From Sabethes cyaneus (lineage: Eukaryota; Arthropoda; Insecta; Diptera; Culicidae): a stretch of 64,000 bases of DNA. Below the pieces are notes generated by a model, which saw only the letters and a list, made by a program, of their open reading frames with translations, was not told the origin of the DNA and did no database searches. Of this stretch, positions 23,073-34,479 are shown one piece after another. Both the position numbers and the translations under genes were made by a program. The number at the start of each line of letters is the position of its first letter. Within the stretch, counting starts at the first letter, position 1. The stretch is taken from the NCBI RefSeq assembly GCF_943734655.1, contig NC_071353.1:76020121-76084120 (forward strand), in the 5' to 3' direction.

Positions 23073-23255
23073 GGCGAAGATCGTTTTAGCAAGTAAGAAG
23101 GACGATTGTAAAATAAGTTTTGAATAAATTAGTGGATTCCGATTTGACACGCCGACCCGTCCGGTAGTGGCACTTAATCCGGTTGTTTTATTTCTTTTTT
23201 GATTTGTTCCTTCCGCGCGGGTTTTTAGGATCGAGGGGCCCTTAAGGCCCCTTCA
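23073..23255 (+). repeat. 5' LTR fragment (3' part only)
   Basis: Matches the last ~188 bp of the LTR ending at 39455, with one 4-bp indel and single-base differences. The upstream part of the LTR is replaced by the RTE copy. Confidence 0.85.
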
Positions 23256-23260
23256 TTGTA

Positions 23261-23273
23261 TGGTGACAAGCGG
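23261..23273 (+). promoter_or_regulatory. Candidate tRNA primer-binding site
   Basis: TGGTGACAAGCGG lies 5 bp after the LTR end and starts with the TGG that pairs with tRNA CCA. It differs from the primer site used by gypsy 1 and gypsy 2. Confidence 0.6.
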
Positions 23274-23869
23274 AAAAGCCGGGACCGCTCGGACACGCGT
23301 CGTCGAGTGACCGTATTGAATAAGTTAAAAAAAACTTTTTTCGTTCAGCAAATTACCCGAATTGTGCACCAAAGCTGTAAGTCATTATCGTTGACAAGGA
23401 AAATCTGTGTGATTTCGAAACAAATTAAGCTGAAGTCTGTGCCGTAGTTTGTGTTTAGTTGGCTGTATTTACGTCACTGTTTGTAATAAGAAGAAAAGTA
23501 AATAAGAATCGAAGAAAGTGTAACCCATCAAGTAAAGTGCAATTTGCTGCAAAATTTGACTATCGGCTACGATTGAAAAGCTGTGAAAATTTTTAATTTT
23601 GTGCTGAGATTGTGTGGAACGAGAAATTCGAATAGTAAAAGAGGTTGCAGTAAGCGCGAAAAAATGTACGAGGGGCTAAAAGCAGTACGTGTGTAAAACG
23701 TATAACGAGTGTGATAATCGCTGCTGAGTGAAACTAAATATTTCGCAGACGAACAGAATTTAATGTTGAAAAGTTTCGAGGCTGCATTTTACACGGTGGA
23801 TCACAGTAACAGAACCCTGAGAAAACGAGAATAGAAGTCAATTCAGCTGCAGATTTAAAGTCAAAAACC
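23274..23869 (+). other. LTR-element leader; 23660-23808 is repeated at 25797-25941
   Basis: This is untranslated leader-like sequence. About 145 bp from 'GTACGAGGGGCTAAAAG' to 'TTTTACACGGTGG' recur downstream in direct orientation, on the other side of repeat family B copy A. Confidence 0.6.
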
Positions 23870-24184
23870 CGAATTAATCCACCTAGCGGCGTGACCTAGC
23901 CTTTCTACTGCCACAATAATCATTATTTAATTTCTCTGAAACATCTGAACAGAACAGAAAAATAATGTTAACACAAAAGATAATTTTTGCAGACTTGAAT
24001 GAATATATATAGAAAATTAGAAATTAACCCTCTAACGGGTCTACAGACGGCCTTAACTTTCGGGCTTCAGAGCCACATAAGTTTCGTTTTGAATTGATAA
24101 AAAAGAAGAAAAACAAAAAGTTATTTATATCCTTTAATTCTACTACTGTGTTTTATTGATAAATACGTATTTCGGTCTCGATGA

Positions 24185-24592
24185 CCGAACCATATTAACC
24201 ATAGTCTCGGTCGGTGGTTTCTACAGTAGGTGGAGGAAGAGGCACAATTTGTGTCTAAAAATAGACCAACCCATGTCGCTATGGTTAATAAGGGGGGTTG
24301 TGCAGACTTCTTTTGTCCAGCGCCTCTGTGATTCAAAGGTACACGGGTACCAGTGAGCGACACGCCCTGGCAGGTGTTGTGGGTTCAAATCCGGTTATAA
24401 TCTCTGATTACAGCTTGGTTCGACCCATGCACCTTCCAGCATTGGACAAAAGATAGGAGTCACAACGACAACTTGTTAAGCATAGCTACCTATTACCCCC
24501 CTTCCCCTTCATTCCCGGAAAAAAAAATCCTTCTTCATTACTTTCCCTTACCGTCCCTTCATCAATTGTAGAATCATCGTTTCAAAAAAATA
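24185..24592 (+). repeat. tRNA-related SINE, family S1
   Basis: The sequence contains a tRNA-like head with A-box 'TGATTCAAAGG' (about 24330) and B-box 'GGGTTCAAATCC' (about 24382). A body follows with 'CCTTCCAGCATTGGACAAAA', a pyrimidine-rich stretch and an A-run at about 24577-24590. It is nearly identical to the units that build the palindrome at 40644-42201. The 50 bp after its A-run also match the sequence just inside the left end of that palindrome. Confidence 0.82.
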
Positions 24593-24884
24593 TTAATATA
24601 TGCCTGACCGCATTTCAAGGTCATGACTAAAGTCACGAGTTTGGTCAACAGATACGTAGTTCACCTACGACGTGCAGGCTTCATCAGTGTCTTATTTCAA
24701 AGCGTATACGTATCAGTCGCGAATGAATATTAAATAGTGGAATTTAGTCGGTAAAAGTTTTTTCTTTTCTTTAATTTCAGAGTTCGTATTCCACTAAGAG
24801 GCTTCAAAAACTTCAGACAATTGAAATGTTTCTCACTTTTCTTGAATTTCAATGCAAATTAGAAAATTGCAAATTGTCATCACA

Positions 24885-24997
24885 TACACACGTACATACA
24901 TACATACACACATACATATATACATACATACATGCATACACACATATATACATACATACATACATACATATATACATACATACATACATACATACAT
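24885..24997. repeat. (ACAT)n / (CATA)n microsatellite
   Basis: About 110 bp of ACAT-type tetranucleotide repeats with a few CACA and TATA interruptions, lying within repeat family B copy A. The open frames at 24826-25037 on both strands are products of the repeat. Confidence 0.95.
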
Positions 24998-25697
24998 TGA
25001 ATACAATCAACATTTGATTGATATGTTTTGATTTCACACGTTTTAACGGTTTAATATACGGTGCTCAAGTGTTAAAGTTTGAATAACTTTTGAATGAACC
25101 GTCCGATTTTAAATAACTCGGTTTCGTTTGATAGATCTCAGCAGTAATTTTCAAATAATAATAAAATGTGTGATGTTTTTCATTGAATTAATGTTTATAT
25201 GTTTCAAAAATATGTTTTAAATACTATTTTTTCACATTTCTTTATGTAACTTTCAAACTACAAGTCCAATCGTCATGAAATTTGGAAGTTAAGGGTTTGC
25301 AAGACTCCTCTTTCATATGCAATCAATTTTGTTCAAATCGGTTAAGGGACCTGTGAGATAATGAAGTCCCATGTTTTTCGTATTTTTATACATAACTTTT
25401 GAACTAAAAGTCCGATCAAAATGAAATTCAATAGTAATCTATGGGACACCTAGACCTTCATTTGACACTAAGAACATTAAAATCGGTCCAGCCATCTCGA
25501 AGAAAAGTGAGTGAGATTGAAAGCGTTACATACACACACACATACACACGCACACACACACACACAGAAAATGCTCAGTTTTCGAAACTGAGTCGAATGG
25601 TATATGACATTCGGCCCGCAGGACCTTCTTTCCACTTCCGGTTTTCCAAGTGATTTCTATACCTTTATACTATATATTTATATAGTAGAAAGGCAAA

Positions 25698-26594
25698 AAG
25701 TAAAAAACCCTGCATCTACTTTACCGTTCGGAATAAGTTTTGAGCAGATATTTGAAATCTGTGATTCACGACGCGCCTTACATTCTGGTATCTGGAAAAA
25801 GTGTACGGGGGGCTAAAAGTATTACGTGTGCAAAACGTATAACGAGTGTGGTAATCGATGGTGAAGTGAAACTAAATATCTCGCATACGACCAGAATTTA
25901 ATGTTGAAAAATTTCGAGGCTGCATTTTACACGGTGGGCCACAGAGGAACAATGAGCGACAGGATGGTCGCGATAGGATTGTGGAAATTTATGGGGTAAG
26001 CGATTTTTTTTGTTTTTTTTTATATCGCTTTTGGCCGTTGTGGGTGCCTTTTCCGGTCCTGTGCAGCTAGAAATTTTGCAATACCCCACCAAAATTTGCG
26101 ACTGTACGTCCAAATAATCAAGTTTTTAAACTAGGACTGGAGTTCGAGTGTTTTCTTCGTCTAGTGAAAACAGATACGAGATCAAAATTTCCATAAATTG
26201 TGTATATTAGGACACTGAATTCATGCAATATGTTATTGTACAAAGAAAAGGCAATATTTCTGTCTAATTTTCTTTTGTTACAGTGCATATTTGTTTTTTT
26301 ACAATGTAATTAAAGACGTTTAAAAAAGTACGAAGATTGGAACGCAAAACTGTTTGTGTTCTGGATTTCGACCGGTCGAAGCAACCTGTTGAATGCTTTC
26401 AAAGACGCTTGTTTTATTTTTCGACCTCGTTCAGAAGCCACGGAAGTGAAAAGTAGCCGGACCCGAGAGTAATTGTATGATTTCGGGCGTTTCCCGGGAT
26501 TGCATTTCAAACGTTTTCCACCTGTTCATTCAAAGGAGAAAGGTAATTGAAATAGTCTACAAAAAAGGTTAACGGTTTAGTTTAAAAAAAAACC
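25698..26594 (+). other. Leader-like duplicate and AT-rich DNA
   Basis: 25797-25941 is a diverged direct copy of 23660-23808. The rest shows no coding features; it includes a T-rich run at 26007-26022 and a purine/pyrimidine-mixed stretch without motifs. Confidence 0.55.
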
Positions 26595-27001
26595 CGAGTT
26601 AATCCACCTAGTGGTGAAAGGAACCTTTGTTATACGGTCTTACTTGCTATTTGAGATAGAAATCGACACGTTTTCGGAACATGATTCATCTATTGGTTAA
26701 CGTTGCGTAATGCGTTGGTTTACATAAAATTTTTGAAAATTGAATAAGTTTAAAAAATTTGAACAAAACAGGAACACTTTTAAATTTTGATAGATCCTTT
26801 TTTCATGAAATTGCTGAGTAAGGATAAGTAAGTTGTTATTATTTATTTATTTTATTTTTATTTATTTAACTTTTAATACATGTAGATTAAGGACTACTCC
26901 TTTTCAATCTCTACAAACAGTTTTACCAAAAGTAATTAACTTTACTTAAACTACTAAGTTCATTTCTAAACAACGGCGCAATGCTATTTTTTTTAAATCA
27001 T

Positions 27002-29860
27002 TTAGATCGTATTCCTTCCAATCAGCCAACCAAGACACTCATGATGGAACCTTTTTCGAGATCGAATTTCTTTTATAACAACTGGTAGTTGGTTCCACAA
27101 AATCGTTGCCTGTACAATGAAAGCATTACGGTAATGCGATGTATTGAATTGGGGAAGTATAAAATTTCTTGTTCTGGTATTTCTAAACGGTTCGAACTTG
27201 CTTGTCAGATACTGAGGCCCTCGATGGATGATTTTGAACATTGCCAAGTAATAACGTAATTTCAGGAAATCATAGAACGAACAGCCGAAAAGTTTTTTCT
27301 GGTAAGGTACAATTCTTGAATATCTTGAGAGGTTGAAGACCCATCTAATACAGCAGTTAACAGCAATTCGTAATCTATCCGTAGATGCCATAGATGCATT
27401 GGTGGTCAGCTCCATGCCGTAAGTTATGTGAGGGAGTATTAAAGATTTAAAAAGCCTAATTTTAACGGGAATTGTCAGCATTCCTGCAGTTAATCTTAGG
27501 TGACGCAAACTAGCATACAGTTTTGAACACTGATAATTTATTTGATGGTCCCATTCTAGATTATTTTGAAAAACAACTCCGAGATTAGTTACTTTATCAA
27601 CATATTCCAAAGTATCAGAGCCCAAGACAATATTCGGCAAGGATGATGGCCTCTGTTGCCTTGTTATGTACATTACTTTGGTTTTAGACGAGTTGATGGA
27701 AAGGAGATTACGTTTAGACCAAAGAAAAACTTGTTCTAGGTCTGCATTAATAAGTCGAGTCATATCCAATACAGACATATTAAGAGAACAAATGTATAAC
27801 TGTACGTCGTCCGCAAACATATGAACCATACATACTTTAAGTACAGCTGGCAAATCATTAATGAAAAGAGATGATAGTAATGGCCCAAGAACCGATCTCT
27901 GGGGTACACCTGACAAGATGTTAATTTGGTCTGAGTGTCTACCTTCAGTTTCAACAACTTGAGTGCGTAGGGAAAGATAGGACTGAATTAGACCAACCGC
28001 CTCGCGAGAAAAGCTGAATTGGCCAGACAACTTTTTCAATAGCTTGACATGCGAAACCCTGTCAAAAGCTTTAGAAAAATCAATTAAGAGAAGAAATGCT
28101 GCCCCTTTATTATCTAAGATCTGGTGGATATCATCATTAACCTTTAAAAGGGCTGTAGTTGTACTATGATTAGGACGAAAACCTGATTGATGCGGATTTA
28201 TTAAGTCAAAACTATTCAAAAACATTTGCATCTGATTTTTGAGAATTTTTTCGAAGGCTTTAGACAAAGAGCATAAGATACTAATCGGTCGAAGATTATT
28301 TAAGTTAGTCCCTCTAGAGTTTTTCCGTATTGGGATAACTTTAGAAGCTTTCCAAGCGCGAGGGTATTTTGAAGTTGACATAATTAGGTTGAAAACGTAA
28401 GTGATGGGAGAGATCACATACGGTAAGATCAGTTTCACAAATCTTAAGGGTACTCCATCTAAACCAACAGCATTAGAAGAAATGGAAAAAATAGCCGTAG
28501 AAACTTCTAGCTCGTTACATGGGTGAAATTTAAATCCATCGCGGTTTGGTGGGAGAACTGGTAAGGTTTCAGTATCACGGGTGAAATTGTCACCGAAATA
28601 TTTGTTAATTTCATCAGCAGAGTTGAGAAACTGTTCGCTATTAACAGAGCTTTTGGAAACATTTAGCTCCTTCAATTTCTTCCAAAGCGCTTTACTAGAA
28701 TCGGTGGATCCAAATGTTGAGGAGAGATAGTTAGACTTGGCAATATTAATGAGATGCGTGACCCGATTACGAAGTCTTTTGAAATTTGAGTGTTTTAATT
28801 CGTTTCTACTGGTTATCCACTGTCTATACGCCAAATTTCTCGAAACCATTGCAGTGTATATTTCAGCATTCATTTGAAAAGTAACACGCCTTGCACTAAC
28901 CACTCGCAAAGGGACAAATTTATCAAAAAATTCATATAATTGTAAGTTCAAATAATCGGTCGCTAAGTCTGGATCGGTTATGCTGTACAAGAAGCTCCAA
29001 TCAAGCGAGCTTAATGCATGCTGTAAAACATTGAAATTGATCCGCCCGTAGTCTCTAAAAAATTTAGGATGATTTATAGTTTCACGAGAAATATTAACTG
29101 AGGAGAAGATTATGTCATGTTTCTAAAATCCAGGAGCAGCAACCTGATTGAAGTTGAGAATGAAATCATCGTTATTTGTTATCAGCAGATCAATTAAGGA
29201 ACAACCACCAGGATAAAAGTGAGTCGGTTCGCGATTATAACAACTAAGACCAAAATTGTCAAGAGCATTACGAAAACGAAACGCTTTCGTACTAGATTTA
29301 GTTAAGTCTGTATTGAAATCTCCCAATAGAATAGTATTGGAATAGCGTAGTGATAACTCAATAAGTTTACATTCTAAAAGATCAGCGCAATCTGTTTTTG
29401 GAGGACAGTACAAAACTCCAAGCAGTACTTTATCATGATTTATCAGCATCTCAACGAAGAGATACTCAGTACGATCGTTAACATTCATTCCTGCAATCAG
29501 GTCCGAAGATGAAAGCACCTTACATTTAAGATCAGACTTAAAGTATATACAAATTCCACCACCTCGACTATATCCACGATCATGTCTAATAAAACTGTAC
29601 CCATCAAGCGCTATCATATTGTCAGAAATGGAATCCGTTAGCCAAGTTTCTGTCAAACAAGTAATATCAACCTTACTGTTTGTAAAACATAGCTTAAATT
29701 CCTCAAATTTACTCATTTGGCGAGCACATAAACTTTGAATGTTCATGTGGCATATATTCACTTTATCTTTTCTAAGGGCCACATTCATAACGGCTCGCGG
29801 AATTTCCGCAATGCTCGCATTCCTACTGGCAACGCTATTAAGATGATTAGCCGACATCAT
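27002..29860 (-). pseudogene. LINE ORF2: endonuclease + RT with one internal stop
   Basis: Codons 1-245 (29860-29126) form the apurinic-type endonuclease: 'NICHMNIQSL', 'LTETWLTD', 'GVLYCPPKT', 'LLGDFNTDL' and 'LIDLLITN'. A TAG at 29123-29125 interrupts; the same frame then stays open through the RT to 27002. RT motifs are 'IDFSKAFDRVSH' (about 303-314 of the distal part), 'GVPQRSVLGPLL' (about 361) and 'FADDVQLY' (about 392). In the 'PQGS' turn the Gly is Arg, a second likely damaging change. The thumb region and a C-terminal 'AFIVQATILWNQLP' block are complete. Product: a 245-residue endonuclease at best, unless the stop is read through. Confidence 0.88.
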
Positions 29861-30323
29861 ATAAAGAAAAATAGAATGAAATGGTCTGGTTAACTAATTG
29901 GAAGGAAGTAATTACTGAGATAAAAAGCAAAGTCACACTCATCATTTCCACTTTCAAATATATACTAAATATTTACTCTTATCGTAGTCGATTGAAGATA
30001 CCGCGCATATACGCAACAGCGGGACCCAAGACCGCAAATGTAGTAGGCAGCAGTCCACGGGCAGCAACAACAGCATCAACAATAGCAGCAGCAGTAACCA
30101 TACGTTCACTCGGCTGTAGCCTTTTCCAATTTAATGACTTTCAGGAAGGAAGAAAACAAGGATATCGAGAGGAACTGATACACGGACAAAATTTAGGCAG
30201 GAATTAGAGAAACTCGGAGGAAAGGTAAAAAAAAAATCTTTCAGGAGGGGAATAATCATGGAAGACTGCAGGGATTGATACATGGATATCTTGAGGTAGG
30301 ACTGAGATAGTTTCTGGGAAAGG

Positions 30324-31127
30324 TTAATTCCGTGTAGCTTCATAGACTCGTAGTTGATCCAGATCGTTGACAGGTTTTGCAGAGGCATCTCCATTCGGTT
30401 TCACATGAACTGTTCCATCTTTAGTAAAAACGTTCTGCAACAGTTCACTCTTTATCAGTTTCACTGCAGCCCCTTTGAGACGACGGGCAGACTCCGTTAA
30501 GTTTTCGTTAATAAAAATCCGTTTGTTTACGTCAAATCCAAGATGAAGCAAATTAAGGTCCCTTTTAGAAAGGTAGCGGTAGAAAAACTCATCTCTTGCA
30601 GCTTTAAATGCAAATTGCATCAGGATTGGAGGAGTAGCACCCACAGCTATGGGGATTCGGGCCAGTCGCTTGCAAAAGACAACTGGAACATCCGAATCCA
30701 AATATCCGACAGTGGCGGCAACTCTATTGAACAATACTTCGACCTTTTCTGCTGGGATAAATGGTACTCCGATGAGGATTAGATCCTTAGACTCCTCCAA
30801 ACGCTTAATAGCATCCCTGTTCCTACGAACATCGGCTTCCGTGCTTGCAATCGATTCAAACAGACGTTGAAAATCGCGAGTACAATCCGTTTTCAACTTT
30901 TGCACGTCGTCACGGAGGGAGGAAACTTCTCGTGCCAAAGCGTCGTTGGTAGTTTCAATCTTATGCTCAATCCTCGAATTTCCATCCTCGATCAATGTTT
31001 TTATTTTTGCAAATAGGTCACCAAACGACTCTACTTGTCCTTCGAAGTGGTCAAGATCATCTCTGGATCGCTTAGTTGTTTTGTTTTTGCTACTGATGGC
31101 CAATGACATTGTCGAACGAGTGTTCAT
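30324..31127 (-). CDS. LINE ORF1, coiled coil plus FP-like domain, 267 aa
   Basis: ORF1 proteins of this group bind element RNA and form multimers. Residues about 25-105 are a coiled coil ('VSSLRDDVQKLKTDC', 'IASTEADVRRNRDAIKRLEE'). Residues about 108-262 resemble the FP25K-like (Baculo_FP) domain found in many insect LINE ORF1s: 'DLILIGVPF', 'RLARIPI', 'FINENLTESARRL' and 'NVFTKDGTVHVKPNGD'. No zinc knuckle is present. The frame is intact from the first Met to the stop and is followed after 463 bp by ORF2 on the same strand. Confidence 0.82.
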   Translation of the reverse strand: MNTRSTMSLAISSKNKTTKRSRDDLDHFEGQVESFGDLFAKIKTLIEDGNSRIEHKIETTNDALAREVSSLRDDVQKLKTDCTRDFQRLFESIASTEADVRRNRDAIKRLEESKDLILIGVPFIPAEKVEVLFNRVAATVGYLDSDVPVVFCKRLARIPIAVGATPPILMQFAFKAARDEFFYRYLSKRDLNLLHLGFDVNKRIFINENLTESARRLKGAAVKLIKSELLQNVFTKDGTVHVKPNGDASAKPVNDLDQLRVYEATRN

Positions 31128-33088
31128 TCGATTGACAGTTCTGAATTCGAGCAGATGAATGCAAGCACAAGATGTACGCTAATATGGAGCCTATTAAGTC
31201 AGGTTTTGCACAAAATTATTCAACGTTTTGCACTAAAAAAAGCATCGACAGCAGCGGTATTTTACAATTCACGGATAAAGCGTGACGTCATGTAACGAAA
31301 AGATGGAACTCAACGTTGCGCGCAGCAGAATAACACCGGGAAAAAAACTTCAATTTACTACGACCGGCAAATCACTCACTGGCTCTACTCATTGCTCGAA
31401 TGAATCGACGAGTTAATCTGAGTAAGTGCAAATAAAAGTAAGTTCTAAGAGGAAATCTTATTCTTTAACATATACATTGCTTAGTAAAGGTCTAGTTTAT
31501 AGGTTTTTGAACTATGCATAATTTCCTGTAATGCCATTCTATTTGATTCACATCAATAAAGTTTTCTTGAATAATTTTCATCAATTTTTATTAATCTTCG
31601 GTTACTCACGCTGTTGTATTTTGTACAACACGTGTAGGTTTTTCAACGCCGTTTTGTTATAAAGTTACAAACCGTTGTTTAACTAACGTATATTTTTCAA
31701 TAAACTTATTCTGAGCGAAATGTCATAATTATTCAATGCATTAATAATTTAAATTGTGGGGAAAATAGATCAGCATAATCCGCCATCACAGAAACGAAGC
31801 AGTCAGCATGCGAGGTGTACCGCAATTGACCCCAACTGGAATTTTCTCTCGTTTCTTCATATGGAAAAATGGTGTCTGTATGCAGCAAAACTAGCCAATG
31901 TAAAATGTTTAAAATGTATCCATCTGCTGGTAGTCGAGTAACTCGTAGTCAAAATTAAGGTATTTTTTATAATCAAAGTTCTACAGTTCCTAAACAAGCA
32001 AACATAGAGGTATACTATATTTAGCAAAGTTGTGTATTTTTATCATTTGTACAACTTTGTAATGCATGAAAAAGTCATACAACAATTACAAAAAGAGCAA
32101 AACTTTTGTAAAAACTGATTTTACAAATTCATATACAATAAATAAGATTTTTATATCTTAGCTGCAAAGATAGAAGGTTACTGTCTTTAGCAAAATTTCT
32201 TGTAATAATATGCTCTATAACTTTGCAAAACGCATCAATGTGTTATATTGACACTGAAGAAAAATATTTTTTTTTATTTCACTTTTAGGGGGATTAATCA
32301 AAATTTAGATTCCACCAGACAATAGAGCTTTTAATTTTAAGAAACTTTTCTAAAGGTTCGATAAACCTAAAACCAAGTTTTCCCAGTCAAAACTCTAGTG
32401 CACACGTTTGCTTTGGTTTGGGGCTATTGTGCGCGCGAGTAACTGTGTTACAAAAGTTGGCGCGAGTGTTCGAGGGTTAATATCTTTTGATCGGTACAAC
32501 CAATTCTTATGAAATTTTGCATATATATTCGTAGTGACAAAACCTCTCGTTTGATATTAAAATGATTGAAATTAGGTTAATTATCTTGGTTAAAATCATT
32601 ATAAATTATTGTTAATTTTGGTGTGGTGTATACGGTTGCTCATAACTATCAAATTAAAAGTCCAATCAAAAAATCATTCAATAGTGATCTATTAGGATAT
32701 ATTATCTTTCAAATGAGACTAATAGCGCATAAATCGGTTTGGCCATCTCTAAGAAACAGGCGATAATTATTACCTTGTCAAAACAGGTTTTTTAAGCATA
32801 ACTTTTAAAGTACTAGTTTGTTTTCAATTAAAAATATCTGAACAATTTAGCTTTAATAAGGGCTTTCATTTGATACTAAGATCGTTGAAATCGGTCAAAT
32901 AGTTCTGGAGAAACCCGTGTCACGTATTTTTCACTTTTTTGCTTATAACTTTTAAACGAAACGTCGTATCACGGAACAACTCAATAGTGATCTACTAGAC
33001 AATATTACCTTTCAAACAAAAGTAATAGGGAACGATTCGGTTCAGCCACCTCTGAGAAACAGGCGATAGAAAAAATCATTACATACAT

Positions 33089-33354
<266 letters not shown>

Positions 33355-33638
33355 TGCTCAAATCGTCGAACCCTATCGTTTGGTATATGTGACTTGGCCC
33401 TCCGGGCCTCGGATCAATTTCATGTTTTTCGACCAATTTTTAAACCTTTGTTATAGTATAACAAAGGTAAAAATAATACCAATGTGATATAAATGTTGCA
33501 GTTATTTTTTTGCATTAAATTTATCAATTTAAACCGCCCTCGACTTTGAAAATGCATTACTTTGTGCTTAGGGCGAATGTTGGAACGCTCAAGGGCCGAA
33601 AACTAAAACAAGAGATCGAAAATTGGCCCAATGGGATA

Positions 33639-34042
33639 CAGTGGACCCCCGTTCGTTTGAACGATTCCTCATGCAAACTAACGGGGTTACTTTTTAATTT
33701 GAACAACTGGTAACCCGAAATATGCTGAAACCGCTGTGAACTGGCCGCCCTGCTCTTTGTTATTGTTTTGGTGCTTTGTTTTAGTCGGCAGTTGCAAGTG
33801 CGAATATTGCATTTTCCGATCGAATTTCTATCTTAATCGTTAGGAAAACGAAATGTGAAACCGATTAAACACGCTAGGTCAGTACAAACAAATCGTGTTT
33901 ATGTGCATTGTCTGCATAAACAAATGATGTTATGTTGAGAATGACATTTGAACTATTTTTAATTTGCACGTCGTGCAAACCAGCGGGGTGCAGATTAAAA
34001 AGTGTTCAGATTAAAAATGGTCAAACGAACGGGGGTCCACGG
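33639..34042. mobile_element. pogo-like MITE, 404 bp, TA duplication
   Basis: The left end CAGTGGACCCCCGTTCGTTT (33639) is matched by the inverted right end (TCAAACGAACGGGGGTCCAC then GG, to 34042), with one mismatch in the second base. TA flanks both ends (33637-33638, 34043-34044). Subterminal pieces 'CTAACGGGGTTACTTTTTAAT' and 'CAGCGGGGTGCAGATTAAAAA' repeat the inverted theme. It encodes nothing and was probably moved by a pogo-type transposase. Confidence 0.85.
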
Positions 34043-34255
34043 TATTGAGTTGAAACAAGAGAATGAGTGAAAAATATACATCGTACACCTATTTCCTTTT
34101 AAATGTTAATTGAATATACTTCTTTTTGTACTATTCTATCATATTTTCAAAAAAATAGCGCTATTTGAACGATGTATTGCATTTTGTTAGCCGTGCGTTT
34201 AATAGGTCGAATTATAGTGTCCTTACCCTACCGTTATTATATATGTATCTATTCG

Positions 34256-34405
34256 GCTATATTTACCTACCTACGTGAATATTTTTTTTAAAATTTTTAT
34301 ATAAACACCTACCTAAAGAAATTTTTTTTTATACACCTACCTAATAGGGATTTTTTTATATATACCTACCTAATAGAATTTTTTTTAAATAACTTACCTA
34401 CCTAA
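34256..34405. repeat. Short tandem array, CCTACCTA units
   Basis: Five units of about 30-40 bp, each a CCTACCTA word followed by an AT stretch with 7-9 T in a row. Confidence 0.85.
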
Positions 34406-34479
34406 TTGAGTTGAACTTGAATTTTCTTTTCCCAAAAAGCTATTCTTGGACGAGATTTTTTTTTCCTCACTCCTGTAGG

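Larger units (their letters stand above)
23870..25697 (+). repeat. Dispersed repeat family B, copy A (split by a SINE)
   Basis: The left edge reads ACCCGAATTAATCCACCTAG, followed by GCCTTTCTACT; the right end is the inverted AGTAGAAAGGC at about 25686-25696. Near the right side are diverged units of the type 'AACTTTTGAACTAAAAGTCCGATC', a short (CA)n tract, then 'GGTATATGACATTCGGCCCGC' shortly before the end. The right terminus can fold on itself (CCTTTATACTATATA with TATATAGTAGAAAGG). A copy with the same order but different terminal bases lies at 26595-33467. Confidence 0.7.
26835..31436 (-). mobile_element. Near-complete L2/CR1-group LINE
   Basis: Reading the minus strand: a 5' leader of about 310 bp, ORF1 (31127-30324), a 463-bp spacer, ORF2 (29860-27002) and a 3' end of AATA/TAAA units (plus strand TTATTATTTATTTATTTT at 26836). 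Flanking direct repeats AAGTAAGTT end at 26834 and begin at 31436-31437, a plausible target duplication. Both ORFs are open except for one nonsense codon in ORF2. RT without RNase H and the FADD box point to the CR1/L2 side of the tree, but I cannot fix the clade. Confidence 0.87.

Noticed and set aside
24300..24410. tRNA-like A and B boxes
   Set aside because: They belong to the repeated SINE S1, present in several copies in this window, not to a single functional tRNA gene.
24826..25037. Open frames rich in His/Tyr/Thr or Cys/Met/Tyr on both strands
   Set aside because: They translate the (ACAT)n microsatellite.
23870..25697. Repeat family B as a Helitron because of its terminal hairpin
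   Set aside because: The left end does not start TC and no CTRR follows the hairpin; paired inverted end words are present instead.
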